From Brachynemurus nebulosus (taxonomy: Eukaryota; Arthropoda; Insecta; Neuroptera; Myrmeleontidae), in the NCBI GenBank assembly GCA_035578155.1, contig JAPWDM010000001.1, forward strand, positions 82,059,561 through 82,123,560: a DNA stretch of 64,000 bases, written 5' to 3'. The first letter of the stretch is position 1. Each line of letters starts with the position of its first letter. The notes under the pieces are model-generated. The model ran no database searches, was not told the DNA's origin, and was given only the letters and a program-made list of their open reading frames with translations. This document shows, one piece after another, positions 33,313 through 44,550 of this stretch. Both the position numbers and the translations under genes were made by a program.

Positions 33313-34514
33313 GCAGCATTTTAAGCATCAATACTGGAATCGATTTCGATGAGAGCATTTCAAACATCGAGTATCACTGCTATTCGCCATTTCTAAATGC
33401 GTTTGGAAACAGCGACGAAATACGAATCTGCTGTCAAAACCAAGATCTGATCCTGCTGCCGCACGAAAGTTGTCTGTATGTGGAAGGACAATTGTTGAAG
33501 AGTGATAAAACAGTATCGACTACAGCGGAATTATCCAACAATTCATTGGCGTACCTGTTTGAAGAAATACGATATGAACTGAACGACGTGGAAATCGATC
33601 AATGCAAGTACGTGGGACCGACAACAACGTTAATCAATTATTTGGCATTAAACGAAAATGAAAGCAAACTACTCTACAACGCCGGATGGTGTCCAGGTGA
33701 AACAATTAAAGTGACGGAAAAAGGCTACTTCAATTTCTGTCTACCATTGGCGCGGATGTTTGGATTTCTTAACCATTACAAGAAAGTTATCATCAATGCG
33801 AAACATCAACTAATTCTGACTCGAGCTCGGACGGATCATGATGCAGTCATATCACCAACGGATGACGTCACTTTCCATATACATAAAATTCAATGGATGG
33901 TTCCACACGTTACAGTTGCAGATGAACAGAAACTGAAGTTGTTGAAGTATGTGGAAAATAGTCGAGATATTACAATTGCTTTTCGATCATGGGATATGCA
34001 TATACAGCCAACGATTCCAACAGCGAGACAAAACATTTGGACGGTGAAAACATCGACTCAGCTGGAGAAACCGCGTTACATTATATTCGCTCTACAAACG
34101 AATCGACGAAATAAAAAAGACAAAGATTCCAGTATTTTCGATCACTGTGAACTTTCAGACGTCAAAGTTTATTTAAATTCTGCGAAATACCCGTACATGG
34201 ATTTGAATTTGGATTTCAGTAATGATAGATATGCAGTAGCATATCACATGTATTCGAAATTTCAACAAGCATATTATGATTGTAAGAAGAATGAACCGCT
34301 TTTAAGCAAAACACAATTCAAGAATATCGCGCCAATTATATTCATCGATTGTTCTCATCAAAACGAAACTTTGAAAAGTGGACCAGTGGATATTCGAATT
34401 GAATTTAAAACGTTGAAGGAGGTGCCGGAGAATACATCAGCATTCTGTCTTCTACTACATGATCGTGTGGTTCAATATAATCCATTGACAAATATTGTTA
34501 CAAAATATGTATAA
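33309..34514 (+). CDS. Putative double jelly-roll major capsid protein, full length, right copy
   Basis: 401 codons, identical in translation to the left copy, with the native C-terminus 'NIVTKYV' and TAA at 34512-34514. That stop codon is part of the TATA box of the next gene. Confidence 0.7.
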   Translation: MSSILSINTGIDFDESISNIEYHCYSPFLNAFGNSDEIRICCQNQDLILLPHESCLYVEGQLLKSDKTVSTTAELSNNSLAYLFEEIRYELNDVEIDQCKYVGPTTTLINYLALNENESKLLYNAGWCPGETIKVTEKGYFNFCLPLARMFGFLNHYKKVIINAKHQLILTRARTDHDAVISPTDDVTFHIHKIQWMVPHVTVADEQKLKLLKYVENSRDITIAFRSWDMHIQPTIPTARQNIWTVKTSTQLEKPRYIIFALQTNRRNKKDKDSSIFDHCELSDVKVYLNSAKYPYMDLNLDFSNDRYAVAYHMYSKFQQAYYDCKKNEPLLSKTQFKNIAPIIFIDCSHQNETLKSGPVDIRIEFKTLKEVPENTSAFCLLLHDRVVQYNPLTNIVTKYV

Positions 34515-34545
34515 AACATCGCAATCCAGCTATAAATCAGTCAGT
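34510..34545 (+). promoter_or_regulatory. TATA/initiator promoter of the 145-codon gene, right copy
   Basis: TATAAAA at 34510-34516 overlaps the capsid stop. Tandem initiator matches TCAGTC and TCAGTT (34537-34546) place a start A about 29-33 nt downstream. TCAGT is the arthropod initiator consensus. The gene's ATG follows at 34566. Confidence 0.55.
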
Positions 34546-34565
34546 TTCGCTCTAGACAACGCACA

Positions 34566-35078
34566 ATGAAGACCGACGCAGCAATTGTTGACTTCTAAGG
34601 ATTTCCAAATTCGACAAATGGGAAATTCTACATAAAGGAATTGGCTGTGTTGAAATTCGATTCTTCCGAAGAAAATTGTGGTGAAGATTATATACTACAG
34701 TACTATGTATTCAAATCACCAATACCGTTTTGTGGATTAAATGAAAAAGATCAACGCACAGCTCGCTGGTTGCGGAAAAATCATCATGGGTTCTCCTGGA
34801 TGGACGGACATATTGAATACGAGGAACTACAATACATTTTAATAAACAATCTGCACGGAACTCGAATCATCTATACGAAAGGAGAAGAAAAAGTGCGGTA
34901 TTTGAAACGACTGCTACCATCAGCGCCCATTATGAACTTTGAAGAAATAACAATTTGTCCCAAGTTGAGAATCATAACATCAACATACACTAGCCCTCGA
35001 TGCGGTCATCATTCCGGAGCAACTTGCGCCATGGAAAATGTCATATCCATATACAAATATTATTGTAATAACATTTAA
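34566..35078 (+). CDS. Conserved 145-codon protein with in-frame stop, right copy
   Basis: ATG 34566, TAA 34596-34598, then an open frame to 35078 as in the left copy. The frame before and after the stop is the same, so a single substitution rather than an indel separates them; from memory, relatives carry an ordinary sense codon at this place. Either the gene is dead in both arms or the stop is read through. A poly(A) signal follows at 35111. Confidence 0.6.
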
Positions 35079-35110
35079 ACATTTTTATTGTAAAAAAATA
35101 TTTCTTTTAA

Positions 35111-35116
35111 AATAAA
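35111..35116 (+). terminator. Poly(A) signal, right copy
   Basis: AATAAA 33 nt past the stop, with TGTGTTTTTATT about 45 nt further on as a candidate downstream element. Confidence 0.5.
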
Positions 35117-35853
35117 TTTATTAAAATAAGAAAAAATTAAAAAAAAATTAAAAATAAAAAAATGTGTTTTTATTTAATAAAAAAATAAAAATTAAAAATT
35201 AAAAAAAAAATGTGTTTTTATTTAGAGGAAAACCTGTATAAACCTGTTTTCAGATAAAAATATACAATCATATGATAAAATTCATTTTTGCATATTAGAG
35301 AGAAATCTTCGCTGTTTGATATCAGTTTACCTTAGTGACGTCAGCTGACAGTTTAAGCCTGTTTTCAGATAAAAATATTATAAAATTATGAAAGCAAGGC
35401 CATCTTTTAATGGCTAGTTTAACTATCAAAAAAAAAGGTTTTCGATGCCATCTATTGACAATTTTTCAAACTTACACACGGGAATCTAGACTAGCAACGC
35501 CATCTAGTAGCGAATTCACAGGCTCGAAGGTGGCTGCGCCCTCTAGTAGCGAATTCACAGGCTCGAAGGTGGCTGCGCCATCTGTTAGGGAATTTTTCAG
35601 TTCTTAGGTTAGAAAAAATTTTGTTAGGTTAAGCTAAGTTCGCTTAGGTTTCGTTAGGTTAGGTCAAGTTCCATTGGGTTCTGTTAGGTTAGAAAACAAT
35701 TTCACTATATATCGTTAGGTTGGAGACCAAATTTTTGCTCCACCCACCGCCGGAGGCTTCTAGAACCGCCTCGGTAGTTTGGCCTCCATCCGAGGTCGCT
35801 CAAAAAGTCGGATGGAGGGATGGAGGCTCCCGTTCTCTCCAATCCTTACTACT

Positions 35854-35859
35854 AAGCCC
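35854..35859. repeat. 6-bp target-site duplication, right
   Basis: AAGCCC directly after the right terminus CCTTACTACT, matching 21959-21964. Confidence 0.75.
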
Positions 35860-36379
35860 TATAAGAGAAATCACAAAAATATACACCATTTCAGGAAAAT
35901 AAAATTATATTAGAAACAAAAATGTATTAAATTACTTTACTGTATTAAATTACAAAATTTTCTATTATTTTCTTCAGAATATCTTCATAGTTAGCACTTT
36001 TATAGTTTCCTAGAAAATTCCTCACTACTTCCTTAAAAGATTTCAAGCATCCAATTCATCATCACTTAATTTTTCATCGCATTTTGTGTTATTTTTTTTA
36101 AATTATTCTTTAGAAAGAAATATTGTTTTATTAACAACATTTAAAATACAGTCAGCCAGTTAAATTTTGAAGCCAATTGCAACTATGTAATGACTTTTTA
36201 TTAGACGGGAAATAAATAAAAATGCATAATCTATTCTTGACTTGGTCGACCTATAGGTAATTTTAATCAAAAATTTGAATACCTAATATCTAAAAATTCT
36301 GACGTGTTGGAATTTTTTGAATATTTTTTTCGTAATCAGTGCCCTAAAATCTATCAAAATCAGTTGTCATATCTTAAAA
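35860..36379. other. Intergenic, no gene seen
   Basis: AT-rich flank of the element; no ORF or recognised repeat. Confidence 0.5.
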
Positions 36380-36624
36380 TCATAGGAAGCTGAATTTTGG
36401 ATATGTTGTAGATAATTTACCGAAACATTATTTTCAACCGGTTTGGGAAAGTTTTATTGTTTTGTCTCCCCCCCACCACCCCCTTAAAGATTGGGTCGGA
36501 ACCAAAATTTTCCCAAAATTTTACCCCGCTTTTATAGTAGTGTTGTGCATCGGAATGAGCACCACACCAAATTTCAGCTCCTCCCGTCCACAGAGGGATC
36601 CTACAAATTTCAAAAGGCAGCAGG

Positions 36625-36630
<6 letters not shown>
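36380..36630 (-). repeat. Family A fragment, inverted
   Basis: Reverse-orientation match to 37430-37660 and 59-180 ('CTGAATTTTGGATATGTTG', 'AACCGGTTTGGGAAAG'). It ends at a (TA)n tract (36631-36700), as the plus-strand copies begin with one. With 37350-39227 it forms an inverted pair around 36705-37340. Confidence 0.7.

Positions 36631-36700
<70 letters not shown>
36631..36700. repeat. (TA)n microsatellite
   Basis: About 70 bp of TA repeats at the end of the inverted family A fragment. Confidence 0.95.
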
Positions 36701-36702
<2 letters not shown>

Positions 36703-37346
36703 AGTGATCCAGAATTATGTACTGTAATTAGTAGAGCTCGTAGTACGTTCAAAAATAATGGTACCTTTTCATGTACACTTTTTTTCAAAACTCAATAATA
36801 AGGGAGATACTACAACTCCGTATAGGGGCGAAAGGGAAAACCATTATTTCTTAAATATTTTCCAAACGCTTTTGAATAACGGATTGATATTTTAGAGGTA
36901 CTTATTTCGCGTTAGAAGGATTAAAATTATGTCAATACTTATTCCATCACTCATGACTAAGGGGTGGTTTTGGGTGATAGGTGTGAGTTATCACGTCTTT
37001 TCTTTTTTAATTTGCAATTATTTAAACAAAATTCCTGATAATATAATTCCTCAGACAATTTCACGCAAAAAAGGTATATTTGCTACATTTCGATAAATAT
37101 TACCGTTTTCGAGTAATTTAAAGTAGAAGTATCTATTTCCAAATTATCCCCTAATCATAAGTGATCGAATAACCCCTACCATAAATTTAATTATCATAAT
37201 GTTCATACGCGCCCCTAGAATATGAATCCAGTAATCAAAAGCGCCTAAAAAATTTTTAAGAAAAATAAGTTAGTTTCGTTCTATCCCTCTACATTTTACC
37301 TCTCTGCTTTATCTCTCTTACTATTGAATTTTGAAAAAAAAAATGT

Positions 37347-37349
<3 letters not shown>

Positions 37350-37418
<69 letters not shown>
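37350..37418. repeat. (TA)n microsatellite
   Basis: About 70 bp of TA repeats immediately before family A copy 2. Confidence 0.95.
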
Positions 37419-37420
<2 letters not shown>

Positions 37421-39227
37421 CTGGTATCTTTCGAAATTTTTAGGGCCCCTCTATGGACGAGAGGAGCTGAAATTTGTTGTGGGGCTCATTCCGATGCACA
37501 ACACTACTATAAATTTGGGGTCAAATTTTGGGCAAATTTTAGTTCCGACCCAACCTTTAAGGGAGTGGTGGGGGGAGACAAAACAATAAAACTTTCCCAA
37601 ACCGGTTGAAAATAATGTTTCGGCAAGCTATCTACAACATATCCAAAATTCAGCTTCTTGTGGGGATTTGGAGGGAGTAGAAGGGGACAAATGTGTTTGA
37701 GCTTGATCTAGCACACCCACAGCCCCCAAAATTAACGTAGAGGGTTGAAATTTGGTATGTTTGTAGAGTTCGTATCTAGGATGTGCTTTTGGGAGGATTT
37801 CGAAGTTTGTACCATTCGTACAGGTCACCCAAATAAACCTAGAGGGTTGAAATTTTTTATCCGGATTAAGTTGGTATCGAGGGTGTGCCTTTTGTGAGTT
37901 TTCGACTTCTAACTTTTACTCCCACCATTTTATACCAAAATAAACATGATTTTTCTGGTTTTTAAACAGTTTTGTCAAGATGAAAATCTCCCCAAATAAA
38001 CCTAGATGGCTTAAATTTTGTGTATAGGTTAAGTTAATACCCAGGCACTACTTTTTGGAAACTTCAACTTTTAACCCTTATCCAACTCTTATCCATCCTT
38101 TCCATGATTTTTTCTTTTTTGTTTTTTACAAGCCTACAGACTCTGTAAGTAAAACTTGAGGGCTGAAATTTTGTACATGTATTGAGTTAGTATTCAGGTA
38201 GTTCTTTTAAGGATTCCACATTACCTTCACCCCCCACTTCTCCCATTTTTACATCGGAATTCAGTGGTGTTGTATACGTATTTAAAATGATTTTTTCTAC
38301 TAGAAGTAGGCATGGTAATTGTTATACTTGGTTAAAATGATTTATTTTCATAACAATACAAGTGGGCGCATATTAAATTTTAAAAAACTTATCATTAATC
38401 TTATAATAACAAATGTAATAAATATTAATTAATTTAAAAATGTAATTGAAGTCACTTTTTAATTATGAAGTAGGAATATTGGATTTTTTGGAAAGAAAAA
38501 ATATCTTCAACAATGCCTTCTAATTCACTGTTTAAGGTCCTTTTTCAATATTAAAAAAAAAAAAAATACCGCTAAGGCTATTGGCAGATAAGCATGGGTA
38601 GGAATGCCCTTGTACGTATGTGTTTCTATTGAATTTGAATTGTGTTAATTTTTTTTGCTGCTAACTACTATCGACATAAAATTGTAATTTACTGAATTTC
38701 AGCCCTTAAAAAATTACCCATTGGGGGTAATTTTTCTTGGAGGGGGGATTTTTTGAAAGTCGAAAAATCTTTTGAAAAATTGTTTAACTTTTTAATATTT
38801 TTTTTATCAAATTGTAACTATGGTATAATTATCAAAATTTTTTGCCGCCTTTTTACTATGATGCAAACATATAATTTTTTCAGAATTAATTCCGGGTACG
38901 CCATAGTTAAAAAAATTAAATGTCTGAAATGATTTTTTTAGAGATAGGTATACGCGTCCGGGTATTCAGTCGATCGGAAATCGTTTGCGAATTTTGAATA
39001 TGTTCATAAAAACGTTTGCAACTGCGCAGTTTTCGAAAAAAAGAAAATAGTAGATTCAAGTCTTATTAAATTTCTCGATCGGCCGAACACTCATCATCAG
39101 TTTTGAAACCACCAAAATGACAATTCACTTGTAGCCCTTAAATCATATTTAGGTATCTTGAAGATACCGAAGATGAAGGGAAAAATTCGACTTCCGTGAT
39201 GGGGCCCTGTTACTCACGGCGTTTTGT
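37419..39227 (+). repeat. Dispersed repeat family A, copy 2
   Basis: Co-linear with 1-1930: 'GACCxxACCTTTAAGGG' start, ~150-bp tandem units around 37734-38250, the 'GGATTTTTTGGAAAGAAAAA' block, and the terminal CCGTGA/TCACGG hairpin at 39194-39219. Copy 2 carries an insertion-like extra block at about 38720-39070. Non-coding. Confidence 0.75.
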
Positions 39228-39626
39228 TTTTTTTGTTTTTTTTTTTGATACGTTGATTGCGAATATGATTTCAGTTTTGCTAAAAATTGAACTATTTCAG
39301 AGATAATTTCAGAAATTGGATGTGCTATTAAAATATCAGTATTACTTTTAGAGTCGTCAGGCGAGCGAAGCGAAGCACTATAACTAATTGATTTTGTAGA
39401 GAATTTTAGAATATTGAATTAAAATGTGAAGTTAGTTCAAAATTGTTCTCCAAAATAAGACTAATATTGTCATCAAACAAGACTTTTTTTCTATCTCTGT
39501 TTCAGAGATAGAGAGAAAAAATGATTCAGAAGCCTTTGTGGTGATAACTTTTTCTCCGAAGACATTACCAATAAGGGGCATGAGCATGGCCTGAAGAGGA
39601 GGTTTCTGCTGTGCGTTCGACCATGG

Positions 39627-40079
39627 GTGATTATGGCAGATCTCATGCGTTTAGCCCAGCTCCGAAAAGAACACGGAGTCAGGGAGAAGGCTACACGGGC
39701 GACAATACGACCGGCCCCTTCCCAACCTGTACTGAAAGAAGCCAAAGCTCTTTTTCTTTCCTCAAGCGTGGCATTGGGTGATTTGGTGACTGGAGGAAAT
39801 AACAGGTACTGCGCATGTTGTAGACGTATTCTAAGCTCTAAAAACATGATCAAAAAAACACGTTCTAGACTGATAAAAGATGATTTGGAATTAAAATGTG
39901 GATACGATACATCTGATTCAAATCAGCAGGCAGAGAATTCATATGAAGCCGTTAGTGCACTTGATTTGCATCAGAAGACAGGTAATCATAATAAATCAGC
40001 TAATGTACTTCATTCAAATCAGGAAGTAAAGAATCCTGATGAAACCACGTCTTCTTTTTTTTTTTTTAAATATAGATAG
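39627..40079 (+). CDS. Hypothetical 150-codon ORF
   Basis: ATG at 39627 opens a frame whose first 60 codons lie in a visibly GC-richer patch ('RLAQLRKEHGVREKATRATI', 'ALFLSSSVALGDLVTGG'). The second half is Asn/Lys/Glu-rich and ends in a poly-T-derived Phe run. I do not recognise it. It could be a host exon fragment, a transposon scrap or chance; the minus-strand ORF over it is likely a shadow. Confidence 0.25.
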   Translation: MIMADLMRLAQLRKEHGVREKATRATIRPAPSQPVLKEAKALFLSSSVALGDLVTGGNNRYCACCRRILSSKNMIKKTRSRLIKDDLELKCGYDTSDSNQQAENSYEAVSALDLHQKTGNHNKSANVLHSNQEVKNPDETTSSFFFFKYR

Positions 40080-40888
40080 AGTTACGGAACAAAAATGCAT
40101 TTTTGGATGTGAAAACATCACACATTATCGTTTCAGGGAAACTGTTCGAGCCGAAGTACTTAAAGATTTTAGATTTTACATACCTGAAATAAAATATACG
40201 CTTTGAAATAAAATATCTTAGGAACCGCTCAATTTTGAGGGTCATGCCTAGAGATTTTTTTGTTTGCCAAGTAAAAGAATTTTACACACTTTTCAGAGTT
40301 CGCCATTGTAGGCCCACAAACTCTTATCAGTTTGGCACCCTCCTTTACCTATAATTTGTCTTAAAAAATGTTGAATAACTTTGAAGACTCGTAATTTAAA
40401 AATGAACCCAAATTTCACAGTTCGGGCTCTGTTATGCCACCCCTGGGGTAATAGATTATTATAATTGATAGACACTTCACTTGTCAAAATCCGTTAAGTA
40501 ATCTTATTATTCATACTCTAATTATTATTATTAATAACGGAAGGTTTAGTTCAGTCTTACTAGATTTCACAAATTACATCAATGGTAGTATTGATAATTA
40601 TCTTGTAACTTACATCACATTCTGTAAGTAACTTATATTAAATGTAAATAAATCAACTTATTAATCAATTTTAATCAACTGAGATTACAGTAATTAGGGT
40701 ACTTTTGCACGTTAAGCAGTCTCATTGTTATAAATGTGACACTTATCATGAATCTATTTAATAAACGATATAGTTATCACGATAACGAGTTTAAAACTTT
40801 ATTTTTTAATATACTTACCTTAAATAATTGTTTTAAATAGTTATAAAAGTAAATTATAAATAAATCAATTCTAAATAATAAACAAATA
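40080..40888. other. Intergenic, no gene seen
   Basis: AT-rich, no supportable ORF or repeat. Confidence 0.45.
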
Positions 40889-42352
40889 CAGTCGAACCTT
40901 GATAAGCGAGAGTTGAAGGGACCGCGATCTATTTTGCTCTTCGATCGAGGTTTCTCACTAACTCGAGTTTCTAGCTTACAGAGGTACGGGAGAGGTTTAT
41001 CTCGCTTATAGAGGTCTAGAAAAAATGCAACCAATATGTATAGAGAAATACGCATGTATTGTATGGATAGTACTTATTAGAATAATATACATTGTGAAGA
41101 ACCGCCGATATTGCAAAACGTGCATTACGAAATTAATACACATGTCAATACACTTAAACAACGCGTGTGCGTTTTGTACAGTGTCGGTGTCACAAAATTG
41201 TTTGGCTCAGCGAATCGAACAGGTGAATTACGTATAAATAAGACATTCAGTAGTAGAATAGGATAGTTACCAGTAAATAATAGTAGATAGTAGCGGTCGA
41301 TAATAGAGAGAAAGAAAAAGGGTCGATCGTCCTAGTGGCGACGGGCCCTAGTCGCGAGAATGAGACATCCAGGGGTTTCCAGGGGTGAGTATAATGTAAG
41401 TTTTTATTTTACTTATTTTTTATAATTGTTTAATTTAAAGAGGTTTAGGGTATTTTATTTATTTAGTGTTAGAGCAGAATGTTAAATGTTAGTGTTTGTG
41501 TCTTTACTCGTTTCCTTTTAATTTTTTTGTATGTCTGTTATAATTTGCGAGTTTTGAAAGCATCCTACAATGTTGTTTATATAATTTAGGGATTTTCTAT
41601 TTTATTTAGAGCTTAGGGTTATATATGCATTATTATTTTTGTATGTAAACATATATTTTGTATCATTTGTATTATGTATTTTTGCTAGAAAATACATATT
41701 TACAGTTTATAAATAATATATTTTTTATAGAAAAAGAGAGTTCAATATTTTTGTTTTTAGAAATTACCTCTGTTCACCATGCCTCCTCTAAAATCTAGGG
41801 TACATCTATGTGGTGCGACCCTAGATCGACTACCAGGATCGATGCCCAACCCACAACTTCTCGTTGGTCCTAGGCAACCGCTCGACTAGGGCCAACAAAC
41901 AAGCTGGCAGGTGGGTGTCAAGGAAGGTTTAAAGTGCAGTAGGGTCACACGCACCGCCCGCTTCGTTACAACATATATGTATATATTTGGACATAGATAA
42001 GCTTACAAAAACAAGGCATTTTGGCTATTTGAATAGAAAATGAGTTCCTCGAATTATAAGAAAACAAGAACATAAACACATTCAGGCATTCTAATAAAAT
42101 ATGTATAAGTTCCTTGAAATTTAAGAGTGAGTTATAAATAGCAAATGTTGAATACGTTTAACTGTCGCTTACAGAGGTACAGGCAACAGTCTCAGTTACA
42201 GAGGTCCATGAGCGAAAAACGACTATTACTTATACAGGTTTTCGTTTCTCACTCATAGAGGTTTTAGAGTGGTAAAGTTACTGGACTTGGCAATTACTCT
42301 CACTTACAGAGTTTTCTCGCTTATCCAGTTCTCCCTTATCCAGGTTTGACTG
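40889..42352. mobile_element. Pogo/Tc1-like non-autonomous element
   Basis: Ends CAGTCGAACCTTGATAAGCG (left) and CCAGGTTTGACTG (right) are inverted and flanked by TA at 40887-40888 and 42353-42354. The motif 'CTTACAGAGGT' recurs several times near both ends. CAGTC-type ends with TA duplications suggest pogo/Tc1-mariner. No transposase ORF was found; 41300-41950 contains GC-richer unique sequence that may be a second insertion. Confidence 0.6.
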
Positions 42353-42744
42353 TATTTTACTTCGCAAAAATACTACTTTTATTTTGAAACTGTGACAATA
42401 TTGTTTCGAACCGTCAGTTCATTTTCAAACAGAATAAAATTTACATTCGATACATGCCTTATATACTAATTTTATCTACCTATGCTTATGAAGGGGGAGT
42501 GGTATGTGATGTGGAAGTGGAAGAGGTAGGAGTAGTAGGAGAATCCGAAAATCAAGAAAAAAAGATTACATTACATATGACAAGAGGAAGATAAACACGT
42601 GACAAAAGATTGAACTTGAAATTGACAAAAAGACAATAATACAGTGAATACAGTTTAAACAGAAATTAAAATTTAAATCAGTTATAATATTGAAAATAAA
42701 GTTGAACTGTAAACATCGGTGTAATCATTTAAAAGGTGATCGGA

Positions 42745-43010
42745 GCTATGCTTATTTATTTCTATTGCTTCTAAGATTGTTAACTTCTGTCTTTTGCTTG
42801 CCTCGTGTAACACTGTAATTTCGCGTTCTGGTGTGTGTCCGGTGTCCATTAAATGCCACGCAAAAGCAGGGTCGGATTTCTTATTTCTATACGACCTGAA
42901 ATGCTCTGCTCTCCGGGTTTCAAAGTTTATGTCAGTTTGACCGATGTAAAAACCATTACAATCTTGGCAGTTTAATTTGTAGATACCCGATATTTTAAGT
43001 TTATCAATTT
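42745..43010 (-). pseudogene. GIY-YIG endonuclease domain of the Penelope element
   Basis: The minus-strand reading gives 'GIYKLNCQDCNGFYIGQT' followed by 'FETRRAEHFRSYRNK' and 'FAWHLMDTGHTPE', the GIY...YIG core and the conserved Arg/His/Glu pattern. It is separated from the RT part by several frame breaks between 43010 and 43354. Confidence 0.7.
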
Positions 43011-43353
43011 TGTTTTATTGTTATATATTAAGTTTCCTAGATTAAAGCCTGATTTAAATGCTATATTTACGTTTGATTTTGCTAGAATTTTTTTAATTTT
43101 ATCTGATATTTTACCAAAATATGTTATAGTTTTAACGGAGTTTTGGTTTAACGGAGGGGTAAATTTCTTTTAAGATTTATTTAAATTCTTTCTTAGCTAT
43201 TAATTTATCGATTAGATTTGGATTATATCCGTTATTATTCGCTATGATTTTAATATTATTTATTTCTTTTTTTAAAAGTTTCTTCCGACAAAGGTATATT
43301 AAACGCTCGGTGGATCATTGAATTATAGGCTGCGACTTTATGTTGATATGGAC

Positions 43354-44165
43354 TTATTGAATCATTTGGAATTGTAATACATGAGTAAGATGGTTTTCTA
43401 TATATATATTGAAATCAAGCTTATTGTTAATTTTGGTTATAGTCAAATCTAAAAAGTTTATACGATTATCGTTTTCTACCTCTAAGTCAAATTGAATTTT
43501 TGGGTCTAATGAATTTACTGACTTTACAAATTTTTCTAGTTGGCGGATTGATCCATCGAAGCCTATAATTATGTCATCCACGTATCTATACCAAAATTTT
43601 ACATGTTGTTTGGTTAGTGTATTATTCATTATTATTTCTTCTAAGTTCAACATATAAATTTCTGCCGACAGAGGGCTCAGAGGTGATCCCATTGAAAGGC
43701 CACTTGTCTGTCGGAAGAATTTATTGCCGAACTCAAAGTGGTTTTGTTTTAAAATTGTATTAAAAGTGTTTATTAACTCGGATTGTGTTACTGGATTTTT
43801 TATCTTATTGTTTAATATTTCGCTAATCAAGTTTGGACACTCCTTGGTAGAAATGTTGGTGAACATACTACGCACGTCCAGAGACGCCAATTTGTACCGA
43901 CCGGGGTAGGATGTGTTATTTAACTAATTTACAAGTTGGAAGGAGTTTTTGATACTGTGTTTGGAAGTGAATTGGGTTTCGGTTTTAAAAAAGGAGTCTA
44001 GGTGTTGTGATAATTTATGTAATGGACATCCGATATGGGAAACTACTGGTCTTATTGGGTTGTCGGGTTTGTGCGTTTTTACCAATCCATACAATCTAGG
44101 ACCTCTCGGGTTCATCTCCACCACATAATGTCTAACCTTGTCAGTAAAAATACTTTTATTATTTC
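43354..44165 (-). pseudogene. Penelope-like reverse transcriptase
   Basis: Contains 'PRLYGLVKTHKPDNPIRPVV', 'ASLDVRSMFTNIS', 'GLSMGSPLSPLSAEIYM' and the catalytic 'WYRYVDDIIIGF', typical of Penelope RT. The frame runs from about 44165 to 43354 with a single in-frame TAG at 43924-43926, then shifts. The N-terminal domain is missing because the inverted LTR follows at once. Confidence 0.75.
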
Positions 44166-44550
44166 CAAATTAATAAAATCCGATCACCTTTTAAATTATT
44201 ACACCGATACTTACAGTTCAACTCTATTTTCAATATTATAACTTATTTAAATTTTAATTTCTGTTGAAACTGTATTCACCGTTTTATTATCTTTTTGTCA
44301 ATTTCAAGTTCAATCTTTTGTCACGTGTGTGTTTGCCACTTGTCACATGTAATGTAATCTTGGTTTTTCTTGATTTTCGTATTCTTCTACTACTCCCACC
44401 CCTTCCACTTCCATATCACATACCACTCCCCCTTCATTAGCATACGTAGATAAAATTAGTATATAAGGTATGCATCGAATGTAATTTTTATTCTGTTTGA
44501 AAATGAACTGACGGTTCGAAACAATATTGTCACTGTTTCAAAATAAAAGT

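Larger units (their letters stand above)
21965..35853. mobile_element. Polinton/Maverick-like element, palindromic capsid-gene derivative
   Basis: A 13,889-bp insertion with inverted termini AGTAGTAAGG...CCTTACTACT and a 6-bp duplication, the size characteristic of Polinton integrase. It encodes only virion-type proteins. The ends are a giant inverted repeat (21965-26444 against 31359-35853), and the right part adds 3145-bp head-to-tail cassettes starting at 26850 and 29995. Outside flanks differ on the two sides, which argues against a simple fold-back read artefact. No family-B polymerase, rve integrase or FtsK-type ATPase was found, so the element could only move with help in trans. Copies are almost identical, indicating recent origin or ongoing conversion. 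Confidence 0.75.
31359..35853. repeat. Giant inverted repeat, right arm
   Basis: Mirror of 21965-26444. Its inner end lies just inside the capsid/minisatellite junction of unit 2 (GTTTACCTGTTTTTAC), so the palindrome breakpoint and the tandem-duplication junction nearly coincide. Confidence 0.9.

Noticed and set aside
21959..35859. The whole palindrome as a fold-back sequencing or assembly artefact
   Set aside because: The two outer flanks are unrelated to each other, the ends carry a 6-bp duplication, the arms differ at several places, and a unique spacer sits in the centre. Copy number of the tandem units could still be misassembled.
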